Assembly (NCBI RefSeq): GCF_008370045.1
Contig: NZ_VOBN01000002.1
Span: forward strand, 248,001 to 312,000
From: Pseudomonas sp. ANT_J12
GTDB taxonomy: Bacteria; Pseudomonadota; Gammaproteobacteria; Pseudomonadales; Pseudomonadaceae
Direction: 5' to 3'
Length of the DNA: 64,000 bases
The translations under genes were made by a program, and so were the position numbers. A model generated the notes under the pieces. It saw only the letters and a list, made by a program, of their open reading frames with translations, made no database searches and was not told the DNA's origin. Every line of letters begins with the position of its first letter. Positions within the stretch are counted from its first letter, which is position 1. Below, piece after piece: positions 8,012-16,266 of the stretch.

Positions 8012-9645
8012 TTCGACACCGCCTTCATCCACTGGGTCTGATCGATTTCAATCAGGGTCGGGCCCTGACGGTCCGTGGCGGCGCGCAAGGCGCTGCGCAG
8101 TTGCTCGACACCGTTGACCGCTTCAGCCGCACAGCCCAGTGCCTTGGCGACACCGATAAAGTCCGGGGTGTAGATGTCCACGCCCACCGGCTCGATGGCG
8201 CGGTTGACCATGTACTTTTTGATTTCTTCGTAGCCCTGGTTATTCCACAGCAACACGATCACTGGCGTGCGCGCTTCCACGGCACTGGCCAGTTCCGGCA
8301 GGGTGAATTGCAGGCCGCCGTCGCCGATCAGGCACACAACAGGAGGACGCGAACCGCCCTCGACGCTGCCGCCAAGCCACGCACCAATCGCCGCCGGCAA
8401 GGCGTAACCCAAGGTGCCGTAACCGGTGGACGAGTTGAACCAGCGACGCGGACGCTCCGGGTTGAAGGTCAGGTTGCCGGTGTACACCGGTTGGGTCGAA
8501 TCGCCGACGAACACCGCGTCCGGCAGTTCGTGCAGCACAGTTTCGAGGAAACGGGTTTGAGCCAGGGTCGGCGCATCCCAGGTCGCGGCGAGTTCTTCAC
8601 GCAAACGCGCAGCGCGTACCTGGCCCCAATCGTTGCGGCGCTCGGCCAACGACTTGTGTGACAGGGCGCTGAGCAGGGCTTGGGCGGCGTTGCGCGAGTC
8701 GGACACCAGCGCCACGTGCGGCGGGTAGTTGCGCACGGTCTGGTCCGGGTCGATGTCGACGCGCAGCAGTTTGCCGGGGATTTCGAAGCCGCCGGCGAAG
8801 GTCACGTCGTAGTCGGTTTCGGCCAGTTCGGTGCCGATGGCCAACACCACATCAGCTTCCGCGACCAGGGCGCGGGTGGCGACCAGGCTTTGGGTCGAGC
8901 CGATCAGCAGCGGGTGATTGGATTCGAGCATGCCTTTGGCGTTGATGGTCAACGCAACCGGGGCGTCGAGCAGTTCGGCCAGTTCAGTCAGCTCGGCGGC
9001 AGCGTCGATGGCGCCGCCACCGGCCAGGATCAGCGGGCGTTTGGCACCGGCCAGCAGTTCGGTCATGCGCGACACGGCGGTCGGCGCAGCACCGGCGCGG
9101 TCGATGTTGACCGGGACGCTGGCAAGCAGATCGTCGGCCTCTTCCACCAGCACGTCTAACGGAATTTCGATGTGCACCGGACGCGGACGCCCGGCCTGGA
9201 ACAGCGCAAATGCCCGAGCCAATACGCCCGGCAATTCCGACGCCGACATCAGGGTGTGGGAGAACGCCGCCACGCCGCCGACCAAGGCACTCTGGTTTGG
9301 CAGCTCGTGGAGCTTGCCGCGACCGCCGCCCAACTGGTTGCGGGTCTGCACGCTGGAGATCACCAGCATCGGGATCGAATCGGCATACGCCTGGCCCATC
9401 GCCGTGGTGATGTTGGTCATGCCAGGGCCGGTGATGATGAAGCACACACCCGGCTTGCCACTGGTGCGCGCGTAGCCGTCGGCCATGAAACCGGCGCCCT
9501 GTTCGTGACGCGGCGTGACGTGGTTGATGCTCGAACGGGCCAGCCCGCGATACAGCTCAACGGTATGCACCCCGGGAATGCCGAACACCTGCTCGACCCC
9601 GTAGTCTTCGAGTAACTTGACCAATACTTCGCCGCACGTCGCCAT
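8008..9645 (-). CDS. Thiamine-diphosphate decarboxylase, AruI-like (5-guanidino-2-oxopentanoate decarboxylase family)
   Basis: This 545-residue enzyme has the three-domain acetolactate-synthase fold. The catalytic glutamate is in RHEQGAGFMADGYAR (E48). The central domain runs about 185-330. The ThDP/Mg motif is GDGGLQ (441) with WNNQG (467) closing it. The sequence resembles proteins annotated in pseudomonads as 2-ketoarginine decarboxylase, the AruI step of the arginine transaminase pathway, which gives 4-guanidinobutanal. The start is the ATG at 9645. It is the first gene of an operon with an aldehyde dehydrogenase and a cationic-solute ABC importer. No AruH-like transaminase is nearby, so another 2-oxo acid remains possible. 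Confidence 0.82.
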   Translation of the reverse strand: MATCGEVLVKLLEDYGVEQVFGIPGVHTVELYRGLARSSINHVTPRHEQGAGFMADGYARTSGKPGVCFIITGPGMTNITTAMGQAYADSIPMLVISSVQTRNQLGGGRGKLHELPNQSALVGGVAAFSHTLMSASELPGVLARAFALFQAGRPRPVHIEIPLDVLVEEADDLLASVPVNIDRAGAAPTAVSRMTELLAGAKRPLILAGGGAIDAAAELTELAELLDAPVALTINAKGMLESNHPLLIGSTQSLVATRALVAEADVVLAIGTELAETDYDVTFAGGFEIPGKLLRVDIDPDQTVRNYPPHVALVSDSRNAAQALLSALSHKSLAERRNDWGQVRAARLREELAATWDAPTLAQTRFLETVLHELPDAVFVGDSTQPVYTGNLTFNPERPRRWFNSSTGYGTLGYALPAAIGAWLGGSVEGGSRPPVVCLIGDGGLQFTLPELASAVEARTPVIVLLWNNQGYEEIKKYMVNRAIEPVGVDIYTPDFIGVAKALGCAAEAVNGVEQLRSALRAATDRQGPTLIEIDQTQWMKAVSK

Positions 9646-9804
9646 GTCTTTGCCCTTTTTGTTCGTTTGAGACGCCGGGCCTGCGCAATGTTTATGATGC
9701 GAAGGCAAGCCCAGGGATGGCCTCATTGGAACGGGCGACACGTAGCCGCAACAATGGATAAAAAGTCATACTAGCCATGTCCTCACGTCATACCTTGGGT
9801 CCTC
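9646..9804. promoter_or_regulatory. Divergent promoter region, decarboxylase operon / LysR gene
   Basis: This 159-bp gap lies between the minus-strand catabolic operon and the plus-strand LysR gene. It is the expected site of LysR binding (T-N11-A type boxes), but I could not single out one operator with confidence. The region is locally AT-richer near 9750-9775, compatible with promoter elements. Confidence 0.4.
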
Positions 9805-10689
9805 ATGAAACGATTGCCTCCCCTGCCCGCCCTGCACACTTTTCTGATCACGGCACAGTGCTGCAACTTCACCCGGGCCGCCGAGCAGTTGCACATCACC
9901 CAGGGCGCGGTCAGTCGGCAGATCGCCGGGCTGGAAGATCACCTCGGTTATGAGCTGTTCATCCGCCAGGCCCGCGGCCTCGATCTGACGGCGCAAGGAC
10001 GGGAATGGCTGCCACGGGTGCAGCAGATTTTCGGCTTGATCGGCGAGGCGGTGGAGCAGATCGGCGCCAACCGCGAAACCCTGCAACTCAAGGCCCCGAC
10101 CTGTGTCATGCGTTGGTTGTTGCCGCGTTTGATGCAATGGCAAAGGGAACGCCCGGACGTGCCGGTGGAGCTGACGACAACGGTTCGGCATGGCGTGGAT
10201 TTTCATCGTGAGCAGTTCGATGCGGCGGTGATCTACGGCGTACCGCCAGACACATCACTGGCCTCCCATCGGTTGTTCGATGAGCAACTGACGCCGGTGT
10301 GTTCCAAGCCGTACCTCGAAGGGCCGGTGCCGTTGCAGGTGCCGGAGGATCTGGAACAACACATGTTGCTGCACCCGACTCGCGATGAACGGGATTGGAA
10401 AGCGTGGCTGGCCTCGGCGGATGTTCAGTTGAGCAATGTCGGCAAGGGCCAGCATTTCGAAACGCTGGACCTTGCGATGTCGATGGCGTCCCAGGGGACA
10501 GGCGTGGCGATTGGCGATTGGTCGCTGATTGGTGACGATTTGCAGGCCGGTCGATTGGTCATGCCATTTGAATTGAAAGTACGCACGGGGTTGGCGTACT
10601 ACCTTGTCCACCCACTGAGACCGACCCCGAGCGCACCGCTGGCTGAATTGCTGGACTGGCTGCAAGCCCAGGCCCACGACCTGTCATGA
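9805..10689 (+). CDS. LysR-family regulator, GcvA-like
   Basis: This 294-residue regulator has an N-terminal winged HTH (residues 5-65: ALHTFLITAQ, CNFTRAAEQLHITQGAVSRQ, LEDHLGYELFIR) and a periplasmic-binding-like effector domain (about 90-290). PALHTF and AVSRQI are typical of the GcvA/AmpR branch. It starts 159 bp from, and diverges from, the AruI-like operon, the classic arrangement for a LysR activator of the neighbouring operon; the effector would then be a substrate or intermediate of that pathway. It converges on the xaxB gene with a 28-bp gap. Confidence 0.88.
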   Translation: MKRLPPLPALHTFLITAQCCNFTRAAEQLHITQGAVSRQIAGLEDHLGYELFIRQARGLDLTAQGREWLPRVQQIFGLIGEAVEQIGANRETLQLKAPTCVMRWLLPRLMQWQRERPDVPVELTTTVRHGVDFHREQFDAAVIYGVPPDTSLASHRLFDEQLTPVCSKPYLEGPVPLQVPEDLEQHMLLHPTRDERDWKAWLASADVQLSNVGKGQHFETLDLAMSMASQGTGVAIGDWSLIGDDLQAGRLVMPFELKVRTGLAYYLVHPLRPTPSAPLAELLDWLQAQAHDLS

Positions 10690-10717
10690 ACCTGGGCGCC
10701 ATTGCACCCTGTGGCGA

Positions 10718-11740
10718 TCAGCGCCAGGTAATGCTCTTGAGGTAATCGAGCATCGTTTTATGGCGTCCGGCCAGGTTCTGGATCGATGACGCGTCTTGAA
10801 TCTGTTGCGGATGGCTTGACAGAATAAAACGCTCAAACGCAGATTGGATCTTTTCCGCCTCTTGCAACCAGTTGCGAGTGATCTGATCGAGGCCGCGAAT
10901 AGCTTCAAGTTTTTCCAGCTTACTGTTCTGCTCGCCGATCTGCGCCTCAATGGTAGCCAGTTCCTGGCGCACACCTTCGAGTCGGCCGCGCACACCCTCT
11001 CTTGCCTGGGTGAGGTTGGCGTAAAGGCGCCCTTCTTCGATGCCTTGCAAGTTACCTTTGAGTCGCTTGAGCACCAGTTCGAGGAACTCGCGATCAGGCT
11101 TGCGGGTAGCCACCAATTTAAGCGCAGCTTCTATCTCTTCTGCGCTGGGGATCTGTTTATTGAAGATCTCCAGCCAGCCCGGAGCATTGAACTGCGAGAT
11201 CTGCAGATCAATGTCGCTTTTCTCCTGCTCAAGCTTTGTGCGGTCATCAGTGAGCACACTCTGAGTCTGGCGCAAGCGGGCGAGGTGCGCCGATTCGATT
11301 CGATCAAGATCGATTCCAACGTCGGCGAAACGGACCCCGGCCAGGTTGGGCAATGCCCGGCGCAGGTATTCGGTCGCGGTGTTCAAAGGCAGCAGCGCCG
11401 CTTCGACCCGACGCACGCAATACTTCACCAGTTCCTCAATTTTCTCTGCCCGTACCGCGGCCGCTACCGTGGTATTGCCCAGGATCTCGTCAACGCGCAC
11501 CAGAATATTGTTGAACCCGACATTGGTCAGGGCAGCGATTGCTCGCTTGATATCTTCGCCCAAGTGCTGATCGTCGGCGTTGAGTTGGTCCCGAAGATAA
11601 AGGCTCTTCTCCTGGACGGCCGGTAAGTGCACAAAGGTTTTATCCGCCACTATCAAGTTGAAATGGCTTTGCGCGGCCTTCATCACCACCCTGTTCGGTA
11701 GTGCATAGCCATTCCTATCGTCAAGCGTATTAGCAGTCAT
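10718..11740 (-). CDS. xaxB: Alpha-xenorhabdolysin-type binary toxin, subunit B
   Basis: This 340-residue, mostly helical protein resembles the B component (about 40 kDa) of the XaxAB/YaxAB alpha-pore-forming toxins. Long heptad-rich helices span about 45-180 and 200-300, and the segment APGWLEIFNKQIPSAEEI at 186-203 is characteristic. It has no signal peptide, as expected of the family. In that family XaxB and XaxA assemble together into a large pore. The start is the ATG at 11740, about 11 bp after AAGGA; an ATG at 11752 sits directly against that site. The gene follows xaxA by 35 bp on the same strand. Its GC is clearly lower than its neighbours, suggesting horizontal acquisition. Confidence 0.8.
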   Translation of the reverse strand: MTANTLDDRNGYALPNRVVMKAAQSHFNLIVADKTFVHLPAVQEKSLYLRDQLNADDQHLGEDIKRAIAALTNVGFNNILVRVDEILGNTTVAAAVRAEKIEELVKYCVRRVEAALLPLNTATEYLRRALPNLAGVRFADVGIDLDRIESAHLARLRQTQSVLTDDRTKLEQEKSDIDLQISQFNAPGWLEIFNKQIPSAEEIEAALKLVATRKPDREFLELVLKRLKGNLQGIEEGRLYANLTQAREGVRGRLEGVRQELATIEAQIGEQNSKLEKLEAIRGLDQITRNWLQEAEKIQSAFERFILSSHPQQIQDASSIQNLAGRHKTMLDYLKSITWR

Positions 11741-11775
11741 AATATTTTTCATCCTTGAAGTATTTAACCAACCAT

Positions 11776-12927
11776 TCAACCAACAACTTCGTTAAAAACC
11801 CTGGACAACGCATTGGCATGCCCTTGAATGACACCCCAGGGTTCAATCACTGAATGTAAATCCAGCACCAGCATGCCCAGATCAAGCTCATTATCGAGTT
11901 GCAACAATCGATCGGAGGATTCTTCAATACTCACCCAAATAATGGCCCATACATCTTCCAGATTTTTAGCACCGCGCTCAGCGTCACTCATCAGGATTTT
12001 CATATCGCTTAGCCGCCCTCCCACTTGATTCAAAAGTTGTGAAAAGCGCGTCTTGCCCATTCTACCCAGCAGTTCGTCCCGATTGGCCAACAGGGTATTT
12101 TTCTGTGACCTGACCTTTTCGGCCTGGGATCCGAAGATCCCCCCGGTAATGGCAACCCCGATAGGACCAAACACCAGGCCTGCAAAGGAATAACCGACCA
12201 GGTTGTTGTACTCGGCGATTTTTTCCGCGATGTGTGCATCCAGTTCTTTCAGTTGAGCCCTGAGCGCTTCCTCCTGGGCTGGCGCTTCGATACCTGCCTG
12301 TTCAACATAGCCCAGCGTGGCCACGACTGCAGGTAGGAGATCTTCTGTTATTTTGCGTGAAAATTCTGAAGCTAACGCTTTGACCGCACTGACACGCTGA
12401 TAAAAACTCTCGATATCGTTTTTCATTCGCGTGAAATACTTGGCCAGGTTTTGCACCCTTTCGCTGTCGGAGTTGCCCAGGGGAACGGCTGCCAGCGCCG
12501 CCCGCTCGGCATCATTGAGCGTATGGATCGTACCGCTCAGATCCTTGTAGCCGGCGAAGCTCTTCAAATGCTCGACCACCTGGATTCCGCTGTTTATAAA
12601 CCCTTTGGAGAAGAGATCCAGACGGCTTCCGAGGTCCTTGGTGTCGCGTTCCAGCGTTCCCCAGGAAAGCGCATGTTGATGAATGCGCTGGTGCAGTAAC
12701 TGGATGTCTCGCGGCTCCAGGCCCTTGACCGTGGATTCGGTGTAACCCAGCAGTTTCTCGACTGCGCCAAGGTCCACCGGCAGGCGCAGACTTGCGCTGA
12801 CATAACGCTTGATATCAATAATGTTGTGTTTCTGAACAATGAAAGTTCCGTCTTTGTAAGTCGACGCTTCAGCACCGGCCATGACGCCAAAGTATTGCAC
12901 GGGCACATACTTTGCCGCTTCGGCCAT
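11776..12927 (-). CDS. xaxA: Alpha-xenorhabdolysin-type binary toxin, subunit A
   Basis: This 383-residue helical protein resembles the A component (about 42-45 kDa) of XaxAB/YaxAB-type binary cytolysins. Long amphipathic helices surround one strongly hydrophobic stretch at about 245-266 (YSFAGLVFGPIGVAITGG), the probable membrane-inserting hairpin. No signal peptide is present. The start is the ATG at 12927, 11 bp downstream of GGAGG; upstream in-frame GTG codons are possible. It is first in a two-gene operon with xaxB. The 435-bp AT-rich gap upstream and lower coding GC point to an acquired toxin locus. Targets in the known toxins are insect and mammalian cells. Confidence 0.8.
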   Translation of the reverse strand: MAEAAKYVPVQYFGVMAGAEASTYKDGTFIVQKHNIIDIKRYVSASLRLPVDLGAVEKLLGYTESTVKGLEPRDIQLLHQRIHQHALSWGTLERDTKDLGSRLDLFSKGFINSGIQVVEHLKSFAGYKDLSGTIHTLNDAERAALAAVPLGNSDSERVQNLAKYFTRMKNDIESFYQRVSAVKALASEFSRKITEDLLPAVVATLGYVEQAGIEAPAQEEALRAQLKELDAHIAEKIAEYNNLVGYSFAGLVFGPIGVAITGGIFGSQAEKVRSQKNTLLANRDELLGRMGKTRFSQLLNQVGGRLSDMKILMSDAERGAKNLEDVWAIIWVSIEESSDRLLQLDNELDLGMLVLDLHSVIEPWGVIQGHANALSRVFNEVVG

Positions 12928-13362
12928 AGTGTCCACGCCCTCCAACTCGGCCACGGCTTGATGTGCCACACGCCTTAATTAATTTTGCAACGCTTGCTTT
13001 TTATCGATCAGCATAAAAGACCCAATTAAAAAACCACAACACAATTAATAGATACGCTTGCAGAGCGACTTGTTATTCAGCGTCTACAATATATAACGCG
13101 AGATCACACTAACCTGCTGAAGTGGACTATTCAACTACGCCCGAGGAGGCAAACACTGTAGGAAAGCAAACCCCTTTCATGAATGATTTTTAACCCCACG
13201 AAAGACTGCGCGCTTAATAACGATTGCAAACCGACAGCACCCAATGCATTGCCCCCAATGAATATTGGCAGGTACGACGCCGATACCAATACCGTTTATT
13301 TTCAACCCACAAAAAAAAGCACACGTCACTTGCGTGACGTGTGCCTGATGTTGCTCTATGTA
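12928..13362. other. AT-rich intergenic region upstream of the toxin operon
   Basis: These 435 bp have markedly lower GC than the rest of the window, especially 12970-13120, and should hold the xaxAB promoter. No convincing gene is visible. At the distal end lies the terminator of the reductase gene (13311-13344). An open frame beginning near 13183 has an unsuitable context and runs into the reductase gene on the other strand, so it was not called. Confidence 0.6.
13311..13344 (-). terminator. Rho-independent terminator of the NAD(P)-binding reductase gene
   Basis: On the minus strand, an 11-bp stem (GCACACGTCAC with its complement) is followed by eight T residues (13318-13311). It lies 18 bp after the stop of the gene ending at 13363 and shields the toxin operon from read-through. 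Confidence 0.9.
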
Positions 13363-13977
13363 TCAGTAACCAACTGTAAATCGCTGACGTGCAAAAACAT
13401 GTTTTTCAACTTCATCAATGATCGCAATGGCGTAATCGGCAAATGTAATCCAACTGCGACCGTCGGCACTGACCAGCAAATCATCCTTGCCGAGACGAAA
13501 CTTGCCGGTGCGCTCACCTTCAACAAACTCCGCCGATGGCGACACGAAGGTCCAGTCCAGTTCCTGTTCCTTGCGCAGATTCTCCAGGAACAACGCCCCG
13601 GCACTCGCTTCAGCCTTGTACTCCTCGGGGAAACCTTCGCTGTCGATCACGCGACCGCCATTGGGCAGCAACAACGAACCGGCCCCTCCCACCACCAACA
13701 GCCGTTTAACCCCGGCCTTCTTCACCGGCCCGATCACGGCGCTGGCCGGCAGGGTCGCGAAGTGTGCGGCGCTGATCACCACGTCATGTCCGGCGACCGC
13801 CGCTTGCAAGGCGTCGGCATCCAGCGCATCGACGTTCTTGCTGACCACACCGTCGCGCTGGCCGATCTTCGAGGTATCACGGGCGATGGCGGTAACGCGG
13901 TGACCGCGACGCAGGGCTTCTTCCAACAGTTGGCTACCGGCACGACCGGTGGCACCGATGATTGCGATTTTGCTCAT
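13363..13977 (-). CDS. NAD(P)-binding oxidoreductase, YwnB/NmrA-like
   Basis: This 204-residue single-domain Rossmann protein begins with the dinucleotide motif IAIIGATGRAGSQLLEEALRRGH. The later LLVVGGAGSLLL strand is typical of atypical short-chain (NmrA/BVR-B-like) reductases. It lacks the classical YxxxK pair, so catalysis is not certain. The start is the ATG at 13977 with GGAGAA upstream. It is monocistronic with its own terminator. Redox or stress-related sensing is possible; no substrate can be deduced. Confidence 0.85.
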   Translation of the reverse strand: MSKIAIIGATGRAGSQLLEEALRRGHRVTAIARDTSKIGQRDGVVSKNVDALDADALQAAVAGHDVVISAAHFATLPASAVIGPVKKAGVKRLLVVGGAGSLLLPNGGRVIDSEGFPEEYKAEASAGALFLENLRKEQELDWTFVSPSAEFVEGERTGKFRLGKDDLLVSADGRSWITFADYAIAIIDEVEKHVFARQRFTVGY

Positions 13978-14011
13978 GACGTTCTCCAGTTGGCTTGAAT
14001 ATGTCTGTATA

Positions 14012-14042
14012 GATCGTTCCCACGCGGAGCGTGGGAACGATC
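14012..14042. repeat. Short palindromic repeat (GATCGTTCCCACGC family)
   Basis: A near-perfect 31-bp palindrome of the family also present at 20115-20225, 27438-27486 and 40258-40364. Here a single unit sits between the metallo-hydrolase stop and the reductase start. Confidence 0.85.
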
Positions 14043-14057
14043 AGTCACTAAATCCGG

Positions 14058-14939
14058 TTACCACTTCATCTCGCCCTTGGCGACTTTGGCGCTCAGCTCC
14101 AGCGAGCTTTCCTCGCCCAGTGTCGGGTAGCGTTTTTTCATCGCTGCAATCAGCGCGGCAGAATCCTTGGCCTTGGCCGTTTCTTCGTCGAACGCCTTGA
14201 TGTACTCGGCAGTGAATTGCACGGCCGCCAGGGACCGCGCGCTCTCACCCAGGTAGTGACCCGGCACGATGGTTTTCGGTTTCAGGGTTTCAATCGAATG
14301 CAGCGTAGTCAACCAATCGGCATGGGACTGCGCGGTCTGTGTATCCGCCATCCATACGTGGATGTTTTCCGCGACCACCACACCACCGACCACAGCCTTG
14401 ATCGACGGGATCCACACGAAGCTGCGATCCGGTTGCTTGCCGTCCAGGCCCACCACCTGCAATTTCTGCCCTTCGAGCATCAGGCTGTCGCCCTTGAGCA
14501 CACCCGGCACGATGGTTTTGGCGGGCACGTCAGCGCCCATTTTCGGGCCCCAGAAGGCGAGTTTGCCGTCGACGGTTTGCTTGATGTGGTCCACGGTCGG
14601 TTGCGAGGCCAGCACTTTGGCGTTCGGGAACGCGGCGGTCAGGGTGTCGAGGCCGAAGTAGTAATCCGGGTCGCCGTGGCTGATGTAGATGGTGGTCAGT
14701 TGTTTGCCGCTGGCGCGGATCTTCTGCACCACTTGCTCGGCCTGGGATTTGCCGAACTGCGCGTCCACCAGGATTGCGTCTTTCTCGCCGCTGACCAGCA
14801 CCGAGGTCACCGGGAAAATCGCCTTGTCGCCCGGGTTGTAAACATCCAGGGTCAGGGTCGACGCGGCTGCCGCGTGAGCAGCAAAGCCGAGGGTGGCGGT
14901 TGCCAGGAGAATGCGCTTGATTGCGGTGAAACCGATCAT
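14058..14939 (-). CDS. Exported metallo-beta-lactamase-fold hydrolase, atypical metal motif
   Basis: The 293-residue product has a signal peptide (about residues 1-26, ending AAHAAAA) and an MBL fold: SVLVSGEKDAILVDAQFG, TTIYISHGDPDYYFGLDTL and TIVPGHY. The usual HxHxDH motif is replaced by HGDPDYYFG, so one or two metal-binding histidines are missing, while the later PGH is kept. It may be a weak or altered hydrolase. It is divergent from, and 113 bp away from, a LysR gene that probably regulates it. The start is the ATG at 14939 with GGAGC upstream. Confidence 0.82.
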   Translation of the reverse strand: MIGFTAIKRILLATATLGFAAHAAAASTLTLDVYNPGDKAIFPVTSVLVSGEKDAILVDAQFGKSQAEQVVQKIRASGKQLTTIYISHGDPDYYFGLDTLTAAFPNAKVLASQPTVDHIKQTVDGKLAFWGPKMGADVPAKTIVPGVLKGDSLMLEGQKLQVVGLDGKQPDRSFVWIPSIKAVVGGVVVAENIHVWMADTQTAQSHADWLTTLHSIETLKPKTIVPGHYLGESARSLAAVQFTAEYIKAFDEETAKAKDSAALIAAMKKRYPTLGEESSLELSAKVAKGEMKW

Positions 14940-15052
14940 CTGTTGCTCCGTTGTCCAAATGCCGTGCGGCGATGGGGGCAGAGCTTAGTTGCCAATCTCA
15001 GTACAAAAAATGCGATGCTGGAACATAGTTTGTTTCTAAAAGTGGGCAAATC

Positions 15053-15961
15053 ATGGATCGTCTTCAAGCAATGCAGGTGTTTGTCTCGGTAGTGGACCTG
15101 GGCAGCCAGTCGGCGGCGGCCGATCACCTGGACCTGTCGCGGCCGGTGGTGTCACGTTATCTGGCGGAGCTGGAAGATTGGGTCGGCGCCCGGCTGATGC
15201 ACCGCACCACGCGCAAGTTGAGCCTGACCGCGGCCGGTAGCGAGATCCTGCCGCGCTGTCGGCAGATGCTCGACCTGACCACCGACATGCAAGCCGCCAT
15301 CAGCGAACCGGACGAAGCACCCCGTGGCCTGCTGCGGATCAGCGTCAGCACCTCGTTCGGCCAGGCGCAACTGGCGGACGCCATGGCCGCGTACGTCAAG
15401 CGCTACCCCGGCGTCAGCATCGACATGCAGATGATCGACCGCACGGTGAACCTGGTGGACGAACGCATCGACCTGGCGATCCGCACCAGCAACGACCTCG
15501 ACCCGAACCTGATCGCCCGGCGCCTGACCGTGTGCCGCTCGGTGATCTGCGCCTCCCCGGCGTATCTGGAAGAACATCCTGCACCGCAACGGGTCGAGGA
15601 CTTGAGCCAGCATAGTTGCCTGACCCACTCCTACTTCGGCAAAAGCCTGTGGCATTTCGAGCAGGACGGCGAACAGGTCTCGGTGCCGGTGCAGGGCAAC
15701 ATCAGCGCCAACGAGGCCAGCACCCTGCTGCGCGCCACCATGGCCGGCGCCGGCATCGCGATGCTGCCGAGCTACCAGGCCGGCGTGCACATCCACAGCG
15801 GCGAACTGATCCGCTTGCTGGCGCATGCCGAGCCGCGGCAGATGAACATGTACGCGGTGTATGCCTCACGCAAACACATGCCGTCGACGATGCGCAGCAT
15901 GCTCGACTTCCTGGTGCTCAGATTTCCCGAAGAGCCTGAATGGGATAGAGGCAGCTACTAG
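15053..15961 (+). CDS. LysR-family transcriptional regulator (AaeR/DmlR-like)
   Basis: This 302-residue regulator has an N-terminal winged helix (MDRLQAMQVFVSVVDLGSQS, DLSRPVVSRYLAELEDWVG) and an effector-binding domain from about 90. The MDRLQAMxxFV start and HRTTRKLSLT wing are typical of the large CrgA/DmlR branch. It is transcribed away from the MBL-fold gene, and the shared 113-bp region is the likely target. The effector is unknown. Confidence 0.88.
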   Translation: MDRLQAMQVFVSVVDLGSQSAAADHLDLSRPVVSRYLAELEDWVGARLMHRTTRKLSLTAAGSEILPRCRQMLDLTTDMQAAISEPDEAPRGLLRISVSTSFGQAQLADAMAAYVKRYPGVSIDMQMIDRTVNLVDERIDLAIRTSNDLDPNLIARRLTVCRSVICASPAYLEEHPAPQRVEDLSQHSCLTHSYFGKSLWHFEQDGEQVSVPVQGNISANEASTLLRATMAGAGIAMLPSYQAGVHIHSGELIRLLAHAEPRQMNMYAVYASRKHMPSTMRSMLDFLVLRFPEEPEWDRGSY

Positions 15962-15964
15962 CTT

Positions 15965-16020
15965 TGAGCTGCAAGCTGCAAGTTGGAAGCGCGTTGCTTG
16001 TAGCTTGTAGCTTGCGGCTG
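15965..16020. repeat. Inverted repeat of AGCTGCAAGCT type
   Basis: The region contains AGCTGCAAGCTGCAAG followed, after a short spacer, by the imperfect complement CTTGTAGCTTGTAGCTTG. A related unit lies at 23359-23431. It is placed immediately after the LysR stop, so it may serve as a transcription end or mRNA stabiliser. Confidence 0.7.
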
Positions 16021-16080
16021 CCCCTGTCTGACCTATGCTGAATGTAAGTACCCAAGGGTATTCGTTCAGAGGTCAACGCC

Positions 16081-16257
16081 ATGAACATCAGAACAAGAAG
16101 ATACCTCGCCATTTTCATCACCTGCGCGGCGACGCTGGCGCTGTATGGCACTGCGGCCTGGCGGGTCGAGCAGTTGCGCAACCTGCCCCGTGAGTTCGCC
16201 AGCTGCAACTACGAGCGCTGTATCCCCCACAACGCGACCCTCAACGCCCTTCGCTAG
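16081..16257 (+). CDS. Small single-pass membrane protein, 58 aa
   Basis: The ATG at 16081, with AGAGG 9 bp upstream, opens a 58-codon frame ending TAG. The product has a basic N-terminus (MNIRTRRY), one hydrophobic segment (LAIFITCAATLALYGTAAW, about residues 9-27), then a polar tail with a CNYERC pair. It is probably an inner-membrane protein with the tail in the periplasm. I do not recognise a family. It lies between a LysR gene and pobR, whose stop is 9 bp away on the other strand. Coding status rests on the ribosome site and a codon pattern typical of the genome. Confidence 0.6.
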   Translation: MNIRTRRYLAIFITCAATLALYGTAAWRVEQLRNLPREFASCNYERCIPHNATLNALR

Positions 16258-16266
16258 TGAAGAACG

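Noticed and set aside
13183..13998. 271-codon plus-strand frame across the reductase gene
   Set aside because: Mostly antisense to the Rossmann-fold gene; it also crosses that gene's terminator.
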